64,000 nt of DNA. Source: Larkinella humicola (GTDB taxonomy: Bacteria; Bacteroidota; Bacteroidia; Cytophagales; Spirosomataceae). The notes below the pieces were generated by a model. The model saw only the letters and a program-made list of their open reading frames with translations. It did not search any database and was not told where the DNA came from. The stretch lies in the NCBI RefSeq assembly GCF_008727875.1, contig NZ_VTWS01000002.1, forward strand, positions 372,001 through 436,000. The letters run 5' to 3'. This document shows, piece by piece, positions 1 to 9,521 of the stretch (position 1 is the stretch's first letter; each line of letters opens with the position of its first letter). Position numbers and translations under genes: made by a program.

Positions 1-167
1 TAAACATTGTACGAAGTTGAGGGTTTTATTCCGACCTTACACCGGTATAACAAAATCGAGTTCCAGCCTGTATCTACGCGGGAATCAATCCAACGGTTTT
101 TAAAGAACAGAATCTATTTTAAGACGGTTCGCCGGAAAAAGAAATTGCCCGGCGTAACTCGTAAACC

Positions 168-1079
168 ATGACGATAAAACCCATGACGGAATCATTTGCC
201 CTGAAAACAGAGTCGTTTCGTTTCGATGGCCGCGGATCTGAAAAATTCGCCATCGCCGATGTCCCCACCAAACTAGACGATTTGTATGAAGATTCGGATC
301 ATTACGAGGTCTTGCTGCGCAACCTGACCACCGAACTGAATGAATTGCAGGAGAAAATGTACGCCCACAACCGCTACGGTTTGCTGACGGTTTTTCAGGC
401 GATGGATGCCGCCGGCAAAGACAGCACCATTCAGCACGTTTTTTCTGGTGTCAACCCGCTGGGGATGCGCGTCCATTCGTTCAAACGACCAACCGATCAG
501 GAACTGGATCACGATTTTCTCTGGCGTAACCTCATCAACCTGCCCGAACGCGGCACCATCGGCATTTTCAACCGCTCCTATTACGAAGAAGTGCTGGTGG
601 TGAAAGTCCACCCCGAAATTCTGACCCAATCCCAGCGGTTGCCCGAGGAACGCACCGTCGATCTGGACAAACTCTGGAAACAGCGGTATAAAGACATCAG
701 CAACTTCGAAACGTACCTGAACCGCAACGGTTTTCCGGTATTGAAATTTTTCCTGAACGTGTCGAAAAAAGAACAGGGCGAACGACTCATTAGCCGCATT
801 GAAGACCCGTCGAAGAACTGGAAATTTGATGATCAGGACGTGGTGGAGCGCGGTTTCTGGAACCAGTACATGCAGGCTTACGAGGATGCGATTAACGCAA
901 CGGCCAGCAAAAAAGCGCCCTGGTACATCATTCCGGCCGATGACAAGAAAAACATGCGGCTGATCGTCGCTAAAATTCTGGTCGAAGAAGTGAAAAATCT
1001 GAAAACTGACTACCCGAAAGTGAACAAGCGTCAGAAGAAAAGTTTGCAGGACCTGGTCGCCGTTATCAAGGGCGAGTAA
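168..1079 (+). CDS. PPK2-family polyphosphate kinase
   Basis: The 303-residue protein matches the polyphosphate kinase 2 family, cytoplasmic enzymes that transfer phosphate between polyphosphate and nucleotides. A P-loop-like motif MDAAGKDST lies at residues 79-87 (K84), followed by the family signature around FNRSYYEEVLV (N135, R136) in the lid/Walker B region. The length is normal for a one-domain PPK2. The subclass (AMP-, ADP- or NMP-using) cannot be settled by eye. ATG at 168 is used; a second in-frame ATG at 183 is possible. The gene is alone on its strand side and followed by a strong terminator. Confidence 0.93.
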   Translation: MTIKPMTESFALKTESFRFDGRGSEKFAIADVPTKLDDLYEDSDHYEVLLRNLTTELNELQEKMYAHNRYGLLTVFQAMDAAGKDSTIQHVFSGVNPLGMRVHSFKRPTDQELDHDFLWRNLINLPERGTIGIFNRSYYEEVLVVKVHPEILTQSQRLPEERTVDLDKLWKQRYKDISNFETYLNRNGFPVLKFFLNVSKKEQGERLISRIEDPSKNWKFDDQDVVERGFWNQYMQAYEDAINATASKKAPWYIIPADDKKNMRLIVAKILVEEVKNLKTDYPKVNKRQKKSLQDLVAVIKGE

Positions 1080-1105
1080 TCCGGCCTTCTTTTGCCAAAC
1101 CGTCT

Positions 1106-1134
1106 GAACCGGAGTGTCTTCCGGTTCTTTTTTT
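1106..1134 (+). terminator. Rho-independent terminator of the PPK2 gene
   Basis: An 8-bp perfect stem (GAACCGGA / TCCGGTTC) with a 6-nt loop is followed directly by seven T residues, 27 bp after the PPK2 stop codon. Confidence 0.85.
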
Positions 1135-1215
1135 CGTCTAAGCAACTGAGAGAAGTTCTTTCAGCCGGAACGGGCCGTCCGGCGGAGGTGCGGCCTTCCC
1201 CGTTGCCACGACGAT

Positions 1216-3288
1216 TTGAAATACCGTTCTACCCTTTGGCTGATCTGCGGTTTTCTGCTCATCCGGTCGTTTGCCGTCGCGCAGGAATACCGTCGGCGCG
1301 AAACCAACCTCACGGCGTTCATTCAGAACCTGTTTCCGGTTCAAACCGAAGGCATTGACTACCAGGCGGTTTACGAGAACCTGTACCAGCTTTACGCCAA
1401 CCCGCTCGATCTCAACACCGCCACCCGCGACGAGCTGGCGGGCACCTCCCTGCTGACCGAACGCCAGCTCAATAGCCTGGCGGAATACCGCACCCGCTTT
1501 GGCAGCTTGCTTTCAATTTATGAACTCCAGGCCGTCCCGGATTTCGACCTGCCCACCATCCGCCGATTGCTGCCTTTTGTTACCGTCGATGCCCAAAACC
1601 GCTCGCTTTCGGTTCGCAACCCCACCGACCATTACCTGATCATGCGGGTGGAACGCGTCCTGGAAAAGCAAAAGGGATTTACGTCGGCAGAACCGGACAA
1701 AAACGGCAACCTGCCCCGGCGCTACGACGGCAGTCGGCAGCAGTGGTACTGGCGGTATCGCTACAGCCGCCCGCGCGAGTTCAGCTTCGGGCTGACGCTG
1801 GAGCAGGACCCCGGCGAACCGTTTCGCTGGAAACCGGGCCATTATCAGTACGGCATCGACTACGTTTCGTTTCACGCCCAATTCCAGAACCGGGGCCGCT
1901 GGCGGAACCTGCTGATCGGCGATTACCAACTCCAAATCGGGCAGGGGCTCATCCTGGCGTCGGGCTTCTCGCTGGGCAAAGGCACCGAAACCGTCGCGGG
2001 CGTCCGGCGGCCCTCGCTGGGCGGACGGCCTTACAGTTCCCTGAGCGAATCCGGTTTTCTGCGCGGGCTGACGGCCACCTATTCCCTGCACAAAAACTGG
2101 GACATTACTTTGCTGGCCGCCCGCAACCGACGGGATGGCAACGTGGTGGAAGATCCTGAAAACCACGAAGACAAGATCAGTTCGCTCCAGACCAGCGGCC
2201 TGCACCGCACCACCGCCGAACTCGCCGACCGGGCCAGTCTGCTGGAACAGAATCTGGGCATTCACCTGCTACACCACCGGGAGCAACGGTGGCAACTGGG
2301 CGCGACGGTTCTGCACACGGTTTTCGACAAAACTTTGCAAAAACGCGATCTGCCGTATAACCGGTACGAGTTTTCGGGGAAACAAAACACGGTTTTCGGG
2401 TTGCACGGCAGTTATTTGTGGCAAAACGTCAATTTTTTTGGGGAAGCCGCCCGATCGTCGGGCGGGGGAGTTGGGGCCGTTGGGGGTGCCGTCGCCAGCC
2501 TGACCAAGCGGTTTGATGTCGCCATGCTGGGGCGGTATTATGCCCGAAATTTTCACAGTTTTTACGCCAATGCCTTCGGCGAAAACACGCGCAACAGCAA
2601 CGAACGCGGCCTTTACACCGGTTTGCGGTATGTCATCTACCGCAAGCTGACACTGGGAGCCTTCATGGACTACTACCGGTTTCCGTGGTGGAAATACCTG
2701 GTCGATAAACCGTCACAGGGATACGATTACCTGCTGCAAACCACCTACACACCCACCAAAAAGCTTACGGTCTACGGGATTTACCACGACGAACACAAGG
2801 AGAAAAACCTGCCGACGCGGCTTAGCAAAGGTCAGGAAACCGTTAAAACCGTCCGGAAAAACTACGCGTTCAACGCCGACTACTCCCCTTCCCGAATCTG
2901 GTCGTTTCGCACGCGGATTCAGTGGGGCGGTTTTCGTTACGCGGGTTATTCGGCTTCGAAGGGCCTGGCCATCGTGCAGGATGCCACGGCGGATTTTGGA
3001 CGGCTTTCCCTCAGCGGGCGGCTGGCGTGGTTCAGCACGAACGACTACGAAAGCCGCCAGTATGTCTACGAGCGGGATGTCTTATCGACGTTTTCGATCC
3101 CGGCTTACGCCAACAAAGGCATTCGGAATTACCTGTTGCTGCAATACACCCTCAACAAACACCTGGACGTCTGGCTCCGCTGGAGCCGAACCGATTTCCG
3201 ACAACAGGAAACCGTCGGCTCCGATCTGGACGAGATTGACAAACCGCATAAAAGCGAAGTGAAAGTGCAGGTGCGGTGGAAGCTATGA
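1216..3288 (+). CDS. Exported helix-hairpin-helix / beta-barrel protein
   Basis: This 690-residue protein has a signal peptide (about 1-22, ending AVAQ) and then tandem ComEA-like helix-hairpin-helix repeats at about 62-120 (NPLDLNTATRDEL, LNSLAEYRTRFG, LYELQAVPDF type motifs). The remaining ~560 residues have the alternating aromatic/polar pattern of an outer-membrane beta-barrel and end in VQVRWKL. HHH domains usually bind DNA, so a periplasmic or surface DNA-related role is possible, but no function is established from the sequence. The only start that preserves the signal peptide is TTG at 1216; no upstream ATG is in frame. Such proteins are seen in other Bacteroidota annotated only as HHH-domain proteins. 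Confidence 0.8.
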   Translation: MKYRSTLWLICGFLLIRSFAVAQEYRRRETNLTAFIQNLFPVQTEGIDYQAVYENLYQLYANPLDLNTATRDELAGTSLLTERQLNSLAEYRTRFGSLLSIYELQAVPDFDLPTIRRLLPFVTVDAQNRSLSVRNPTDHYLIMRVERVLEKQKGFTSAEPDKNGNLPRRYDGSRQQWYWRYRYSRPREFSFGLTLEQDPGEPFRWKPGHYQYGIDYVSFHAQFQNRGRWRNLLIGDYQLQIGQGLILASGFSLGKGTETVAGVRRPSLGGRPYSSLSESGFLRGLTATYSLHKNWDITLLAARNRRDGNVVEDPENHEDKISSLQTSGLHRTTAELADRASLLEQNLGIHLLHHREQRWQLGATVLHTVFDKTLQKRDLPYNRYEFSGKQNTVFGLHGSYLWQNVNFFGEAARSSGGGVGAVGGAVASLTKRFDVAMLGRYYARNFHSFYANAFGENTRNSNERGLYTGLRYVIYRKLTLGAFMDYYRFPWWKYLVDKPSQGYDYLLQTTYTPTKKLTVYGIYHDEHKEKNLPTRLSKGQETVKTVRKNYAFNADYSPSRIWSFRTRIQWGGFRYAGYSASKGLAIVQDATADFGRLSLSGRLAWFSTNDYESRQYVYERDVLSTFSIPAYANKGIRNYLLLQYTLNKHLDVWLRWSRTDFRQQETVGSDLDEIDKPHKSEVKVQVRWKL

Positions 3289-3323
3289 AGGTTACGCCAT
3301 CAGTCTGTAGTGTTTTGACATTT

Positions 3324-3357
3324 TTGTTAATAATTTTAAATAATATTATTATATTTG
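3324..3357 (+). promoter_or_regulatory. Candidate Bacteroidota promoter for the DUF3800 gene
   Basis: TATATTTG at 3350-3357 fits the TAnnTTTG -7 element. A TTG at 3324-3326 sits 23 bp upstream, at the long end of the usual -33 spacing. The region is very AT-rich. A short GGCCC/GGGCC hairpin at about 3371-3391 would lie in the 5' leader. Confidence 0.5.
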
Positions 3358-3424
3358 TAATGCAGTTGAGAGGCCCTGCCACTTTGGGCCGCGAGAACAT
3401 GGTTTCTCCTTGGCTGTTTTTTTT

Positions 3425-4117
3425 ATGCATTTACTTTACGCTGACGAGTCCGGGAGCGCGGCTGATCCTAGCCAAATACACTTTGTCCTGGCTGGAATTT
3501 CCTTCTTTGAAAGACAAACCTTCTGGATATCGAATGAACTCGACCGGATTGCCGAACGCTTCAATCCTGCAGAAATAAATTCCGTCGAGTTGCATGGCAG
3601 CCCCATGATGGGAGGACGGAATAGCTGGAAACCTTTTCCAAAACAAGACAGGATACAAGCGATCAAAGATGCCCTTTCTGTATTAGCAAATTCGCATCCA
3701 TCCAATCGTATTTTCGCTTGTGTGGTCAACAAAACAAGGGTGAGCCCACATGATCCTGTAGAGATGGCCTTTGAACAACTAGCCAGTAGATTTGATCATT
3801 ACTTGGGCCGCTTACATAAAAAGAATGATCCACAACGCGGCATCATTATTTTTGATAAATCCACTTACGAAAGCACTATTCAGGGATTAGCTACAAACTT
3901 CAGGACGTTAGGACATACATGGGGAGTTTTGCGTAATTTGTCAGAAGTACCTCTATTCCTTGATTCCCGCGCATCGCGGCTTATACAACTGGCCGACCTG
4001 GTGTCTTACGCAATATTCCGGTATTATGAACGTCAAGACGCCCAGTTTTTCTCCATTATTGCAGATCGATTCGACCAAGAGAGCGGTGTTCGTCATGGCC
4101 TTTGCGAACGGCTTTAA
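3425..4117 (+). CDS. DUF3800 domain protein
   Basis: A 230-residue protein of the DUF3800 family. The N-terminal MHLLYADESG carries the conserved Y-x-D-E-S-G signature, and the C-terminal SRASRLIQLADLVSYAIFRYYE carries the second conserved acidic site (L-A-D). The family is generally thought to have an RNase H-like fold; its substrate is unknown and it is often in variable genome regions. The open frame can be extended to a TTG at 3410, but family members start just before the YxDESG motif, so ATG 3425 is chosen. The gene is clearly more AT-rich than its neighbours, which suggests recent acquisition. It ends at a 19-bp hairpin before a convergent gene. Confidence 0.85.
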   Translation: MHLLYADESGSAADPSQIHFVLAGISFFERQTFWISNELDRIAERFNPAEINSVELHGSPMMGGRNSWKPFPKQDRIQAIKDALSVLANSHPSNRIFACVVNKTRVSPHDPVEMAFEQLASRFDHYLGRLHKKNDPQRGIIIFDKSTYESTIQGLATNFRTLGHTWGVLRNLSEVPLFLDSRASRLIQLADLVSYAIFRYYERQDAQFFSIIADRFDQESGVRHGLCERL

Positions 4118-4193
4118 GTTAAGTTCGCTGCATTTTCAGAAGACGAAAAATAATTGAAAAGTTTCTTACTCTAGGGTTGTTGATTAACATAGA

Positions 4194-4236
4194 CTACTTC
4201 GTTGTCGCTTGCGAAATGCAAGCGACAACGAAGTAG
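4194..4236. terminator. Perfect 19-bp hairpin between convergent genes
   Basis: Perfect inverted repeat: arms 4194-4212 and 4218-4236 with a 5-nt loop (GAAAT). It lies between the DUF3800 gene (+) and the DUF4249 gene (-), where it would act on both transcripts. No long T tract follows on either side. Confidence 0.7.
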
Positions 4237-4256
4237 GTGCATTTTCTATCCTCTTT

Positions 4257-5177
4257 TCAATCCTCGCTCGGCCGAATGTTTACCTCCTCCACTTTCACGG
4301 TCTTGCTGCTCACCGCCGAAACGCCGAAGAAACCGACGGCTTTAGGGCCACTGGCGTTACGGTTCACTACGTTGGTCGGCACGTTGGCGGGCGGTGAGGC
4401 AAACAACCCGCCGTTGTTGATCTGGGTGCTGAGCTGCTGAAAGAAGTAGAACGCGTCCGGCGTGATCGACAACACTTCCACTTTCACCGAATCGTTCCGG
4501 TTGTACAAACTGTCAGGGTTGATCGACGTCCGGATAGGACGGATAAACAACAACCCGTCGGTATCGGCGGAACCGTTGAACGAGCCATTATACGACACGA
4601 CAATGTCACTGGTTTCGTCGAGCCGCTTGCCGTTGCGATACGTCCGAATCCAGTAATAATCCGTCTGGTTCGGCAGGTCCGTTGCGTAAAACTCGCCCGC
4701 GAAACCTTTCCGATCCTCCAGCGGATTGGGTTTTTCTTCCCGGAAAACCAGCGAGTCGATGGCCGGAACGGCATTCATCTGGGAAATGGCGTAATATTCC
4801 TGCCCTTCAAACCGGATGCCCAAGAGGTATTTTTTACCGATTTTCCCGAATACTTCGCCGGGTTTTGGGGTCCAGACGTAGGTACCATTCCCTTTTACAT
4901 CGATAAATTGATGAATCACGCTGTCTTCGTCGGCCACAATAACCGTGGCCCCCAAAGCGGCCGGGGGCTGCGCTGCGTCAAAATACCCGGTGGTTTTCGT
5001 GAGTTTAATGGTTTGTGGCCCCGGCTGATCGGTCAGCCAGCCATCGATGGCCAATTGTGACGGACCGGTTTGCAGGTCAATATCGATCGGATCTTCGCAG
5101 GACGACAGCCCCAGCAGCAGCAACCCCAGCAGGATTACGTGGATGACCGAAAAACCGAATATGGGTGTATTTTTCAT
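4257..5177 (-). CDS. DUF4249 domain lipoprotein
   Basis: A 306-residue protein with a lipoprotein signal (LLLGLSSC, Cys27) followed by EDPIDIDL and the beta-rich DUF4249 pattern (LAIDGWLTDQPGPQTIKLTKTTGYFD). DUF4249 proteins are Bacteroidota lipoproteins usually encoded next to a TonB-dependent receptor and are believed to be receptor partners at the outer membrane. Here the receptor gene ends 15 bp upstream on the same strand, so the two are very likely one operon. The substrate is unknown. Confidence 0.88.
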   Translation of the reverse strand: MKNTPIFGFSVIHVILLGLLLLGLSSCEDPIDIDLQTGPSQLAIDGWLTDQPGPQTIKLTKTTGYFDAAQPPAALGATVIVADEDSVIHQFIDVKGNGTYVWTPKPGEVFGKIGKKYLLGIRFEGQEYYAISQMNAVPAIDSLVFREEKPNPLEDRKGFAGEFYATDLPNQTDYYWIRTYRNGKRLDETSDIVVSYNGSFNGSADTDGLLFIRPIRTSINPDSLYNRNDSVKVEVLSITPDAFYFFQQLSTQINNGGLFASPPANVPTNVVNRNASGPKAVGFFGVSAVSSKTVKVEEVNIRPSED

Positions 5178-5192
5178 GGCGGTTTCTATCGT

Positions 5193-7649
5193 CTAAAACT
5201 TGAAATTGTAGGTTGCCGACGGAATCAGCGTGGCAAAAACCGAATAGCGCACGGCTTCGGCAACCGGAATCTGCACCTGCTCGCCGTTCAGCGTCACCGT
5301 CCGCTTGTCTTCGGCCTGCCGGAAAAAGACCGAGAACGGGTTCTTCCGACCGTAGGCGTTGTAGACCGAAAACACCCAGTTGCTCTCCCATTTCTGCGTC
5401 GGTCTTTTCTTGCGGTTTTGCAACGTTGCCGCCAGGTCCAGGCGGTGGTAGGGCGGAATCCGGTAATTGTTCCGGGAATTCTCGGCGTTGTGCGGTACCA
5501 GATACCCCTGAAACAGGTAGCCGTTGGTGGGGAACGTGGCGGGTGTCCCCGTTGCAAAAGCGAAGGTTGCCGAGAAACTCCAGCGTTTGTTCAGATCATA
5601 CAAAGCCACGGCATTTAGCGTGTGCCGCTTGTCGAAACGCGTCGGAAACCAGCGGTTGTTGTTGATGCCGTCCACAAACCGTTCGGTTTTCGCCAGCGTG
5701 TAGCTCACCCAGCCTGTCAGGTCGCCTTTGTTCTTTTTCACGAAAAACTCCGCCCCGTAGGCACGGCCTTTGCCGTTCAGCAAGTCGCCTTCGAGGTATT
5801 TATTAAGCAGCAGGTCGGCACCGTCGATGTAGTCGACCTGGTTTTGCAGCCATTTGTAATAGAGTTCCACCGACACTTCATACTCCGTACCGGTTTTGCC
5901 CAGATTCCGGAAATAGCCCCCCGCAATCTGGTCGGCAATCTGCGGTTTGATGTTGTTGGTCGAGGGCGTCCAGACATCCAGGGGGGTGGAAGCCGTGGTG
6001 TTCGACACCAGGTGAATGTATTGCGCCAGCCGGTTGTAACTCATTTTCAACGAACTAACCTCATTCAACTCATACTTGGCCGAAAACCGGGGTTCCCAGT
6101 TGCCGTAGGTTTTGATGGTTTCGTTGCGGTCGTAGGTCGTGGTGGAAACCGGAAACCGACGCTGGTTGGGTGGTACATCGGTCTGAAATTCGTAAGCTTC
6201 GCCGGGGCCGAGGTAATTGTAGAGCGAATACCGCAACCCGTATTGCAACTGCAACCGCTTGGAAACCAGTTGCTCGTTGCCGATGTAGAGCGCACTTTCC
6301 AGGGCATATTTATTCTCCAGCCCAAACGTCCGCACATCGCCCCCGCTGGCGGCATTGGCCAACCCCGGCTGGAAATCGTAGACAATGGCCTGACCACCAA
6401 ACGTCAGGGTATTGTTTTTGAGAAACAACGTAAAGTCCGGTTTGATGCTGTAATTGACGATGGACGATTTCCAGTTGAAATAATCTTTGGGATCTTTCCG
6501 CTTCAAGTCACTGTCGAGCAGGTAGTCGTAATTGCTGTAAAAAGCCGTGGTGTTCAGAAACAGCTTGTCGCTGAATACGTGATTCCAGCGCAAACTGGTG
6601 GTCGTATTGCCCCAGTTAAACCCAAAATCGGCCCCAAACACATCGCGCCCCAGATAACCCGACAGGTAAATCGTGTTTTTGTCGTTGATGCGGTAATTGG
6701 CCTTGGCGGTGAGGTCGTAGAAGAAAAACCGGGAGCCTTTCAGATCGCCGGACAGGAACGGTTTGGCCAGAATGTCGGCATACGACCGGCGACCCGCAAT
6801 GATGAACGAACCCCGGGCCTGCCCGTCTTTATCTTTAAACAGCGGCTGCTCCAGCGTCAACCGGCTAAAAATCAATCCAATACCACCCGATACCGTGGTT
6901 TTCTTGGAATTCCCTTCCTTCATCCGAACGTCGAGGATCGATGAAATCCGCCCGCCATACACGGCCGGAATACCGCCCTTGACCAGTTTCACGTCCTTGA
7001 CCGCATCGGGGTTAAAAACCGAGAAAAAACCGAACAGGTGGGAGGAGTTGTAGACCGGCGCTTCGTCGAGCAACACCAGATTCTGATCGACGTTGCCGCC
7101 CCGGACGTTGAAACCCGTTGCGCCCTCGCCAACCGTCGAAACGCCCGGCAGCAGTTGGATGCTGCGGATAACGTCGACCTCGCCCAGCAACGCCGGAATT
7201 TTCTGAATCGTCTTCATTTCCACCGTATTGACGCTCATCGCAATGTCTTTTACATGGTCGTCTTCGCGTTTGGTCGAAACAATCACTTCCTGAAGGTCAC
7301 GCCCTTCTTCTTTCAGTTCAATATCCAGCCGGACGTTCTGGCTGGTCAGGTCGATGGTACGGTTCTGTTTGGTGAATCCAACGTAGGTATACACCAGGTT
7401 GTAGGTTCCCAGTGGTAAGGTCAGCGAGTAAAAGCCGTAGGAGTTGGTCGTAATACCGGAACCGGTTTCTTTCACGAATACCGAAACGCCAATCAGGCCT
7501 TCGCCGTTGGCCGCGTCTTTAATGTAGCCGCTCACGGTGGCCTGCGCGTTCGTTCGCCGGGTTGCGGGGGCCGGGTCGGGTGTTCCCTGCGCCCGAACGA
7601 CCGGGCCGACCAGCAGCAGCAGCAGGCCAATTTGTACGATTTTTTTCAT
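5193..7649 (-). CDS. TonB-dependent receptor with carboxypeptidase-regulatory-like N-domain
   Basis: An 818-residue outer-membrane receptor. After the signal peptide (MKKIVQIGLLLLLVGPVVRAQ) comes a CarboxypepD_reg-like beta-sandwich (about 40-120: VSGYIKDAANGEGLIGVSVFV), then the plug (VDVIRSIQLLPGVSTVGEGATGFNVRGG, about 155-270) and a long beta-barrel ending in a terminal aromatic strand (YNFKF). Unlike SusC-type receptors it lacks the SusC signature and is paired with DUF4249 rather than SusD. The open frame extends upstream to 7898, but the signal peptide fixes the start at ATG 7649. Imported substrate is not evident. Confidence 0.9.
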   Translation of the reverse strand: MKKIVQIGLLLLLVGPVVRAQGTPDPAPATRRTNAQATVSGYIKDAANGEGLIGVSVFVKETGSGITTNSYGFYSLTLPLGTYNLVYTYVGFTKQNRTIDLTSQNVRLDIELKEEGRDLQEVIVSTKREDDHVKDIAMSVNTVEMKTIQKIPALLGEVDVIRSIQLLPGVSTVGEGATGFNVRGGNVDQNLVLLDEAPVYNSSHLFGFFSVFNPDAVKDVKLVKGGIPAVYGGRISSILDVRMKEGNSKKTTVSGGIGLIFSRLTLEQPLFKDKDGQARGSFIIAGRRSYADILAKPFLSGDLKGSRFFFYDLTAKANYRINDKNTIYLSGYLGRDVFGADFGFNWGNTTTSLRWNHVFSDKLFLNTTAFYSNYDYLLDSDLKRKDPKDYFNWKSSIVNYSIKPDFTLFLKNNTLTFGGQAIVYDFQPGLANAASGGDVRTFGLENKYALESALYIGNEQLVSKRLQLQYGLRYSLYNYLGPGEAYEFQTDVPPNQRRFPVSTTTYDRNETIKTYGNWEPRFSAKYELNEVSSLKMSYNRLAQYIHLVSNTTASTPLDVWTPSTNNIKPQIADQIAGGYFRNLGKTGTEYEVSVELYYKWLQNQVDYIDGADLLLNKYLEGDLLNGKGRAYGAEFFVKKNKGDLTGWVSYTLAKTERFVDGINNNRWFPTRFDKRHTLNAVALYDLNKRWSFSATFAFATGTPATFPTNGYLFQGYLVPHNAENSRNNYRIPPYHRLDLAATLQNRKKRPTQKWESNWVFSVYNAYGRKNPFSVFFRQAEDKRTVTLNGEQVQIPVAEAVRYSVFATLIPSATYNFKF

Positions 7650-7901
7650 AAGGTGTATTTCATAGGATGGTGGTATGACGTATATCGTGCGTTGCAACGG
7701 CATTGACGGAATGACAGCAAAGGTCGACTTTCCCCCCATCCCGTAGGACAAAAAAATGATGAACCGCCAAAATTCAGGCCTGAAAGGCTTGGGGTGTAGT
7801 ATAAAATTAACTCTGCCTTTATTTGCGGGTTCCCAGGCCGATGACGTACGGTTGCGAAATACCTGTATCTTAGCCAGACGTATGAATTGAGAATACAAGC
7901 C

Positions 7902-9383
7902 ATGAAAAGGGAACTTGGACTCGTTTTGTTTTTTCTACTTTTCGGGTTCTGCCTGCACGCCCAGACGTTGCGCCCCGAACAGGCCCGCGCCGATTTTGAG
8001 TACCTGAAGAAAAAAATGGACCGGCTACATCCCGGAATTGGTCAGTATATCCCGGAAAAAACGTATGACCAGCTTTTCGATTCCCTGCACCGGCAACTGA
8101 CGCAACCCCTGACTTACCAAGCGTTCTTCCAAACAGCTACGCCCTTAATTACCAGCCTGCAAGACGGCCACACGGCCCTGTTGCACCGCAAAAAGTACTA
8201 CAACAAAAACCGCCGTTTGATTCCATTTTACATTCGAAACGTTGGACCGACCTACTACATTTCACACAACCTTTCATCCGACTCGACGCTCGTTCGGGGA
8301 ACCGAGCTCCTCTTGATCAACCAGCAGCCGGTGGCTGCGCTCCACCAGTTGCTTCAGGATGTCGACCGAAGCGGGTCTGATGGCGACAACCAGTCGGGCC
8401 GCCGGTCGCGGAGCCTCATCGCTTTTTCCAGTTATTATTACAACTGGTTTGGCCCCAGCGACTCGGTGCAGGTCGCCTTCCGTTTGCCCAACGACACCCT
8501 GATTCGGACCCGGTTTGTTCGCTGCGAAAACCGGAAAGTGATTGACGCATATTTGACCAAACGCTATAAAAAAGAACTCAACCAGACGCCCAACCTTTCA
8601 GTCAAACCGGTCGATAGCCTGGCGCATACGGCAGTCTTGCGCGTATCGACTTTCAACGGAAATCTGGCCGATTTTCTGACGGGGAAGTTCCCGCGAAAAC
8701 TCAAGCGGGCTTTTCGGGAAATTGAGCGCAAAGAAATAACGAATCTGGTGGTGGATGTACGCAGCAACGGTGGCGGGGCCGTCAAAAATTCGGCGCGGTT
8801 GCTGCAATACTGGATTCCGCGACCGTTCCGGTTGATGGAGCGGGAAACGATGAAGCGCGGGTTTCGGAGTGCGTTCGTCACCTGGTACAACCCTGTCACC
8901 TGGGTTCTGTTCCCGGTATTTTACAAAAAAGACCCTTCCGGAGGGTATAAAGAACGGTTTGCGGGCCGCCCCCACCAGCCAAAAACACGGTATGCCTACC
9001 GGGGCCACCTCTATTTTCTGGTTAACGGAGCGTCGTATTCCGCCACGGCTACGGTTCTGGCCCAAACCCTCAATAATCAGCTCGGCACATTCGTTGGCGA
9101 AGCTACGGGAGGAGCGTACTGGGGCGATTTTGCCGGTCAATTCAAGATGATTACCCTGCCCCATTCGGGTCTGCGGGTCCGGATTCCCCTGAAACGAATG
9201 GCACATGCCGTTGATCCCCGGCGTGCCAACGGTTTTACGGTTGAGCCGGATTTTCCGGTCGAACGAACCTACGATGACCTGCTGCACGGCCGGGATTTTG
9301 GCATGCAGTATACCCTTCAACTGATCAAAGAGGGCAAAGTGGCTGACCGGGGCCGGGCGTCAAAGTCTCTGTCTGAAAATTAA
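7902..9383 (+). CDS. Exported S41-family serine protease-like protein
   Basis: A 493-residue protein with a signal peptide (about 1-20, LFGFCLHAQ). The C-terminal half is an S41 (tail-specific protease) catalytic domain: VDVRSNGGGAVKN, then LVNGASYSATATVL where S378 or S380 is the probable nucleophile, and the closing region GEATGGAYWGDF. No PDZ domain is recognisable between the N-terminal helical part and the protease, unlike CtpA. The expected following catalytic lysine is not obvious. It could act on periplasmic proteins or peptides. ATG 7902 is preferred to an upstream TTG at 7887. The gene is divergent from the TonB receptor. Confidence 0.82.
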   Translation: MKRELGLVLFFLLFGFCLHAQTLRPEQARADFEYLKKKMDRLHPGIGQYIPEKTYDQLFDSLHRQLTQPLTYQAFFQTATPLITSLQDGHTALLHRKKYYNKNRRLIPFYIRNVGPTYYISHNLSSDSTLVRGTELLLINQQPVAALHQLLQDVDRSGSDGDNQSGRRSRSLIAFSSYYYNWFGPSDSVQVAFRLPNDTLIRTRFVRCENRKVIDAYLTKRYKKELNQTPNLSVKPVDSLAHTAVLRVSTFNGNLADFLTGKFPRKLKRAFREIERKEITNLVVDVRSNGGGAVKNSARLLQYWIPRPFRLMERETMKRGFRSAFVTWYNPVTWVLFPVFYKKDPSGGYKERFAGRPHQPKTRYAYRGHLYFLVNGASYSATATVLAQTLNNQLGTFVGEATGGAYWGDFAGQFKMITLPHSGLRVRIPLKRMAHAVDPRRANGFTVEPDFPVERTYDDLLHGRDFGMQYTLQLIKEGKVADRGRASKSLSEN

Positions 9384-9521
9384 TCGCCTGTTGGCTAGAC
9401 ACATACCGATCAATCTCAACAGTTATGCCGGTTTCTGGTTATGCTATAGCGTGTGTAAGGTTTTAGGGCCCGGAAGCGAAAACCGTTTCTCACGTTTCAT
9501 CTCCACAATCTGAACGGTATT

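Noticed and set aside
4-171. Short open frame at the left edge ending with an ATGA overlap with the PPK2 start.
   Set aside because: Only 55 codons, no ATG (first possible start TTG at 7), an in-frame TAA at 1-3, and no recognisable protein pattern.
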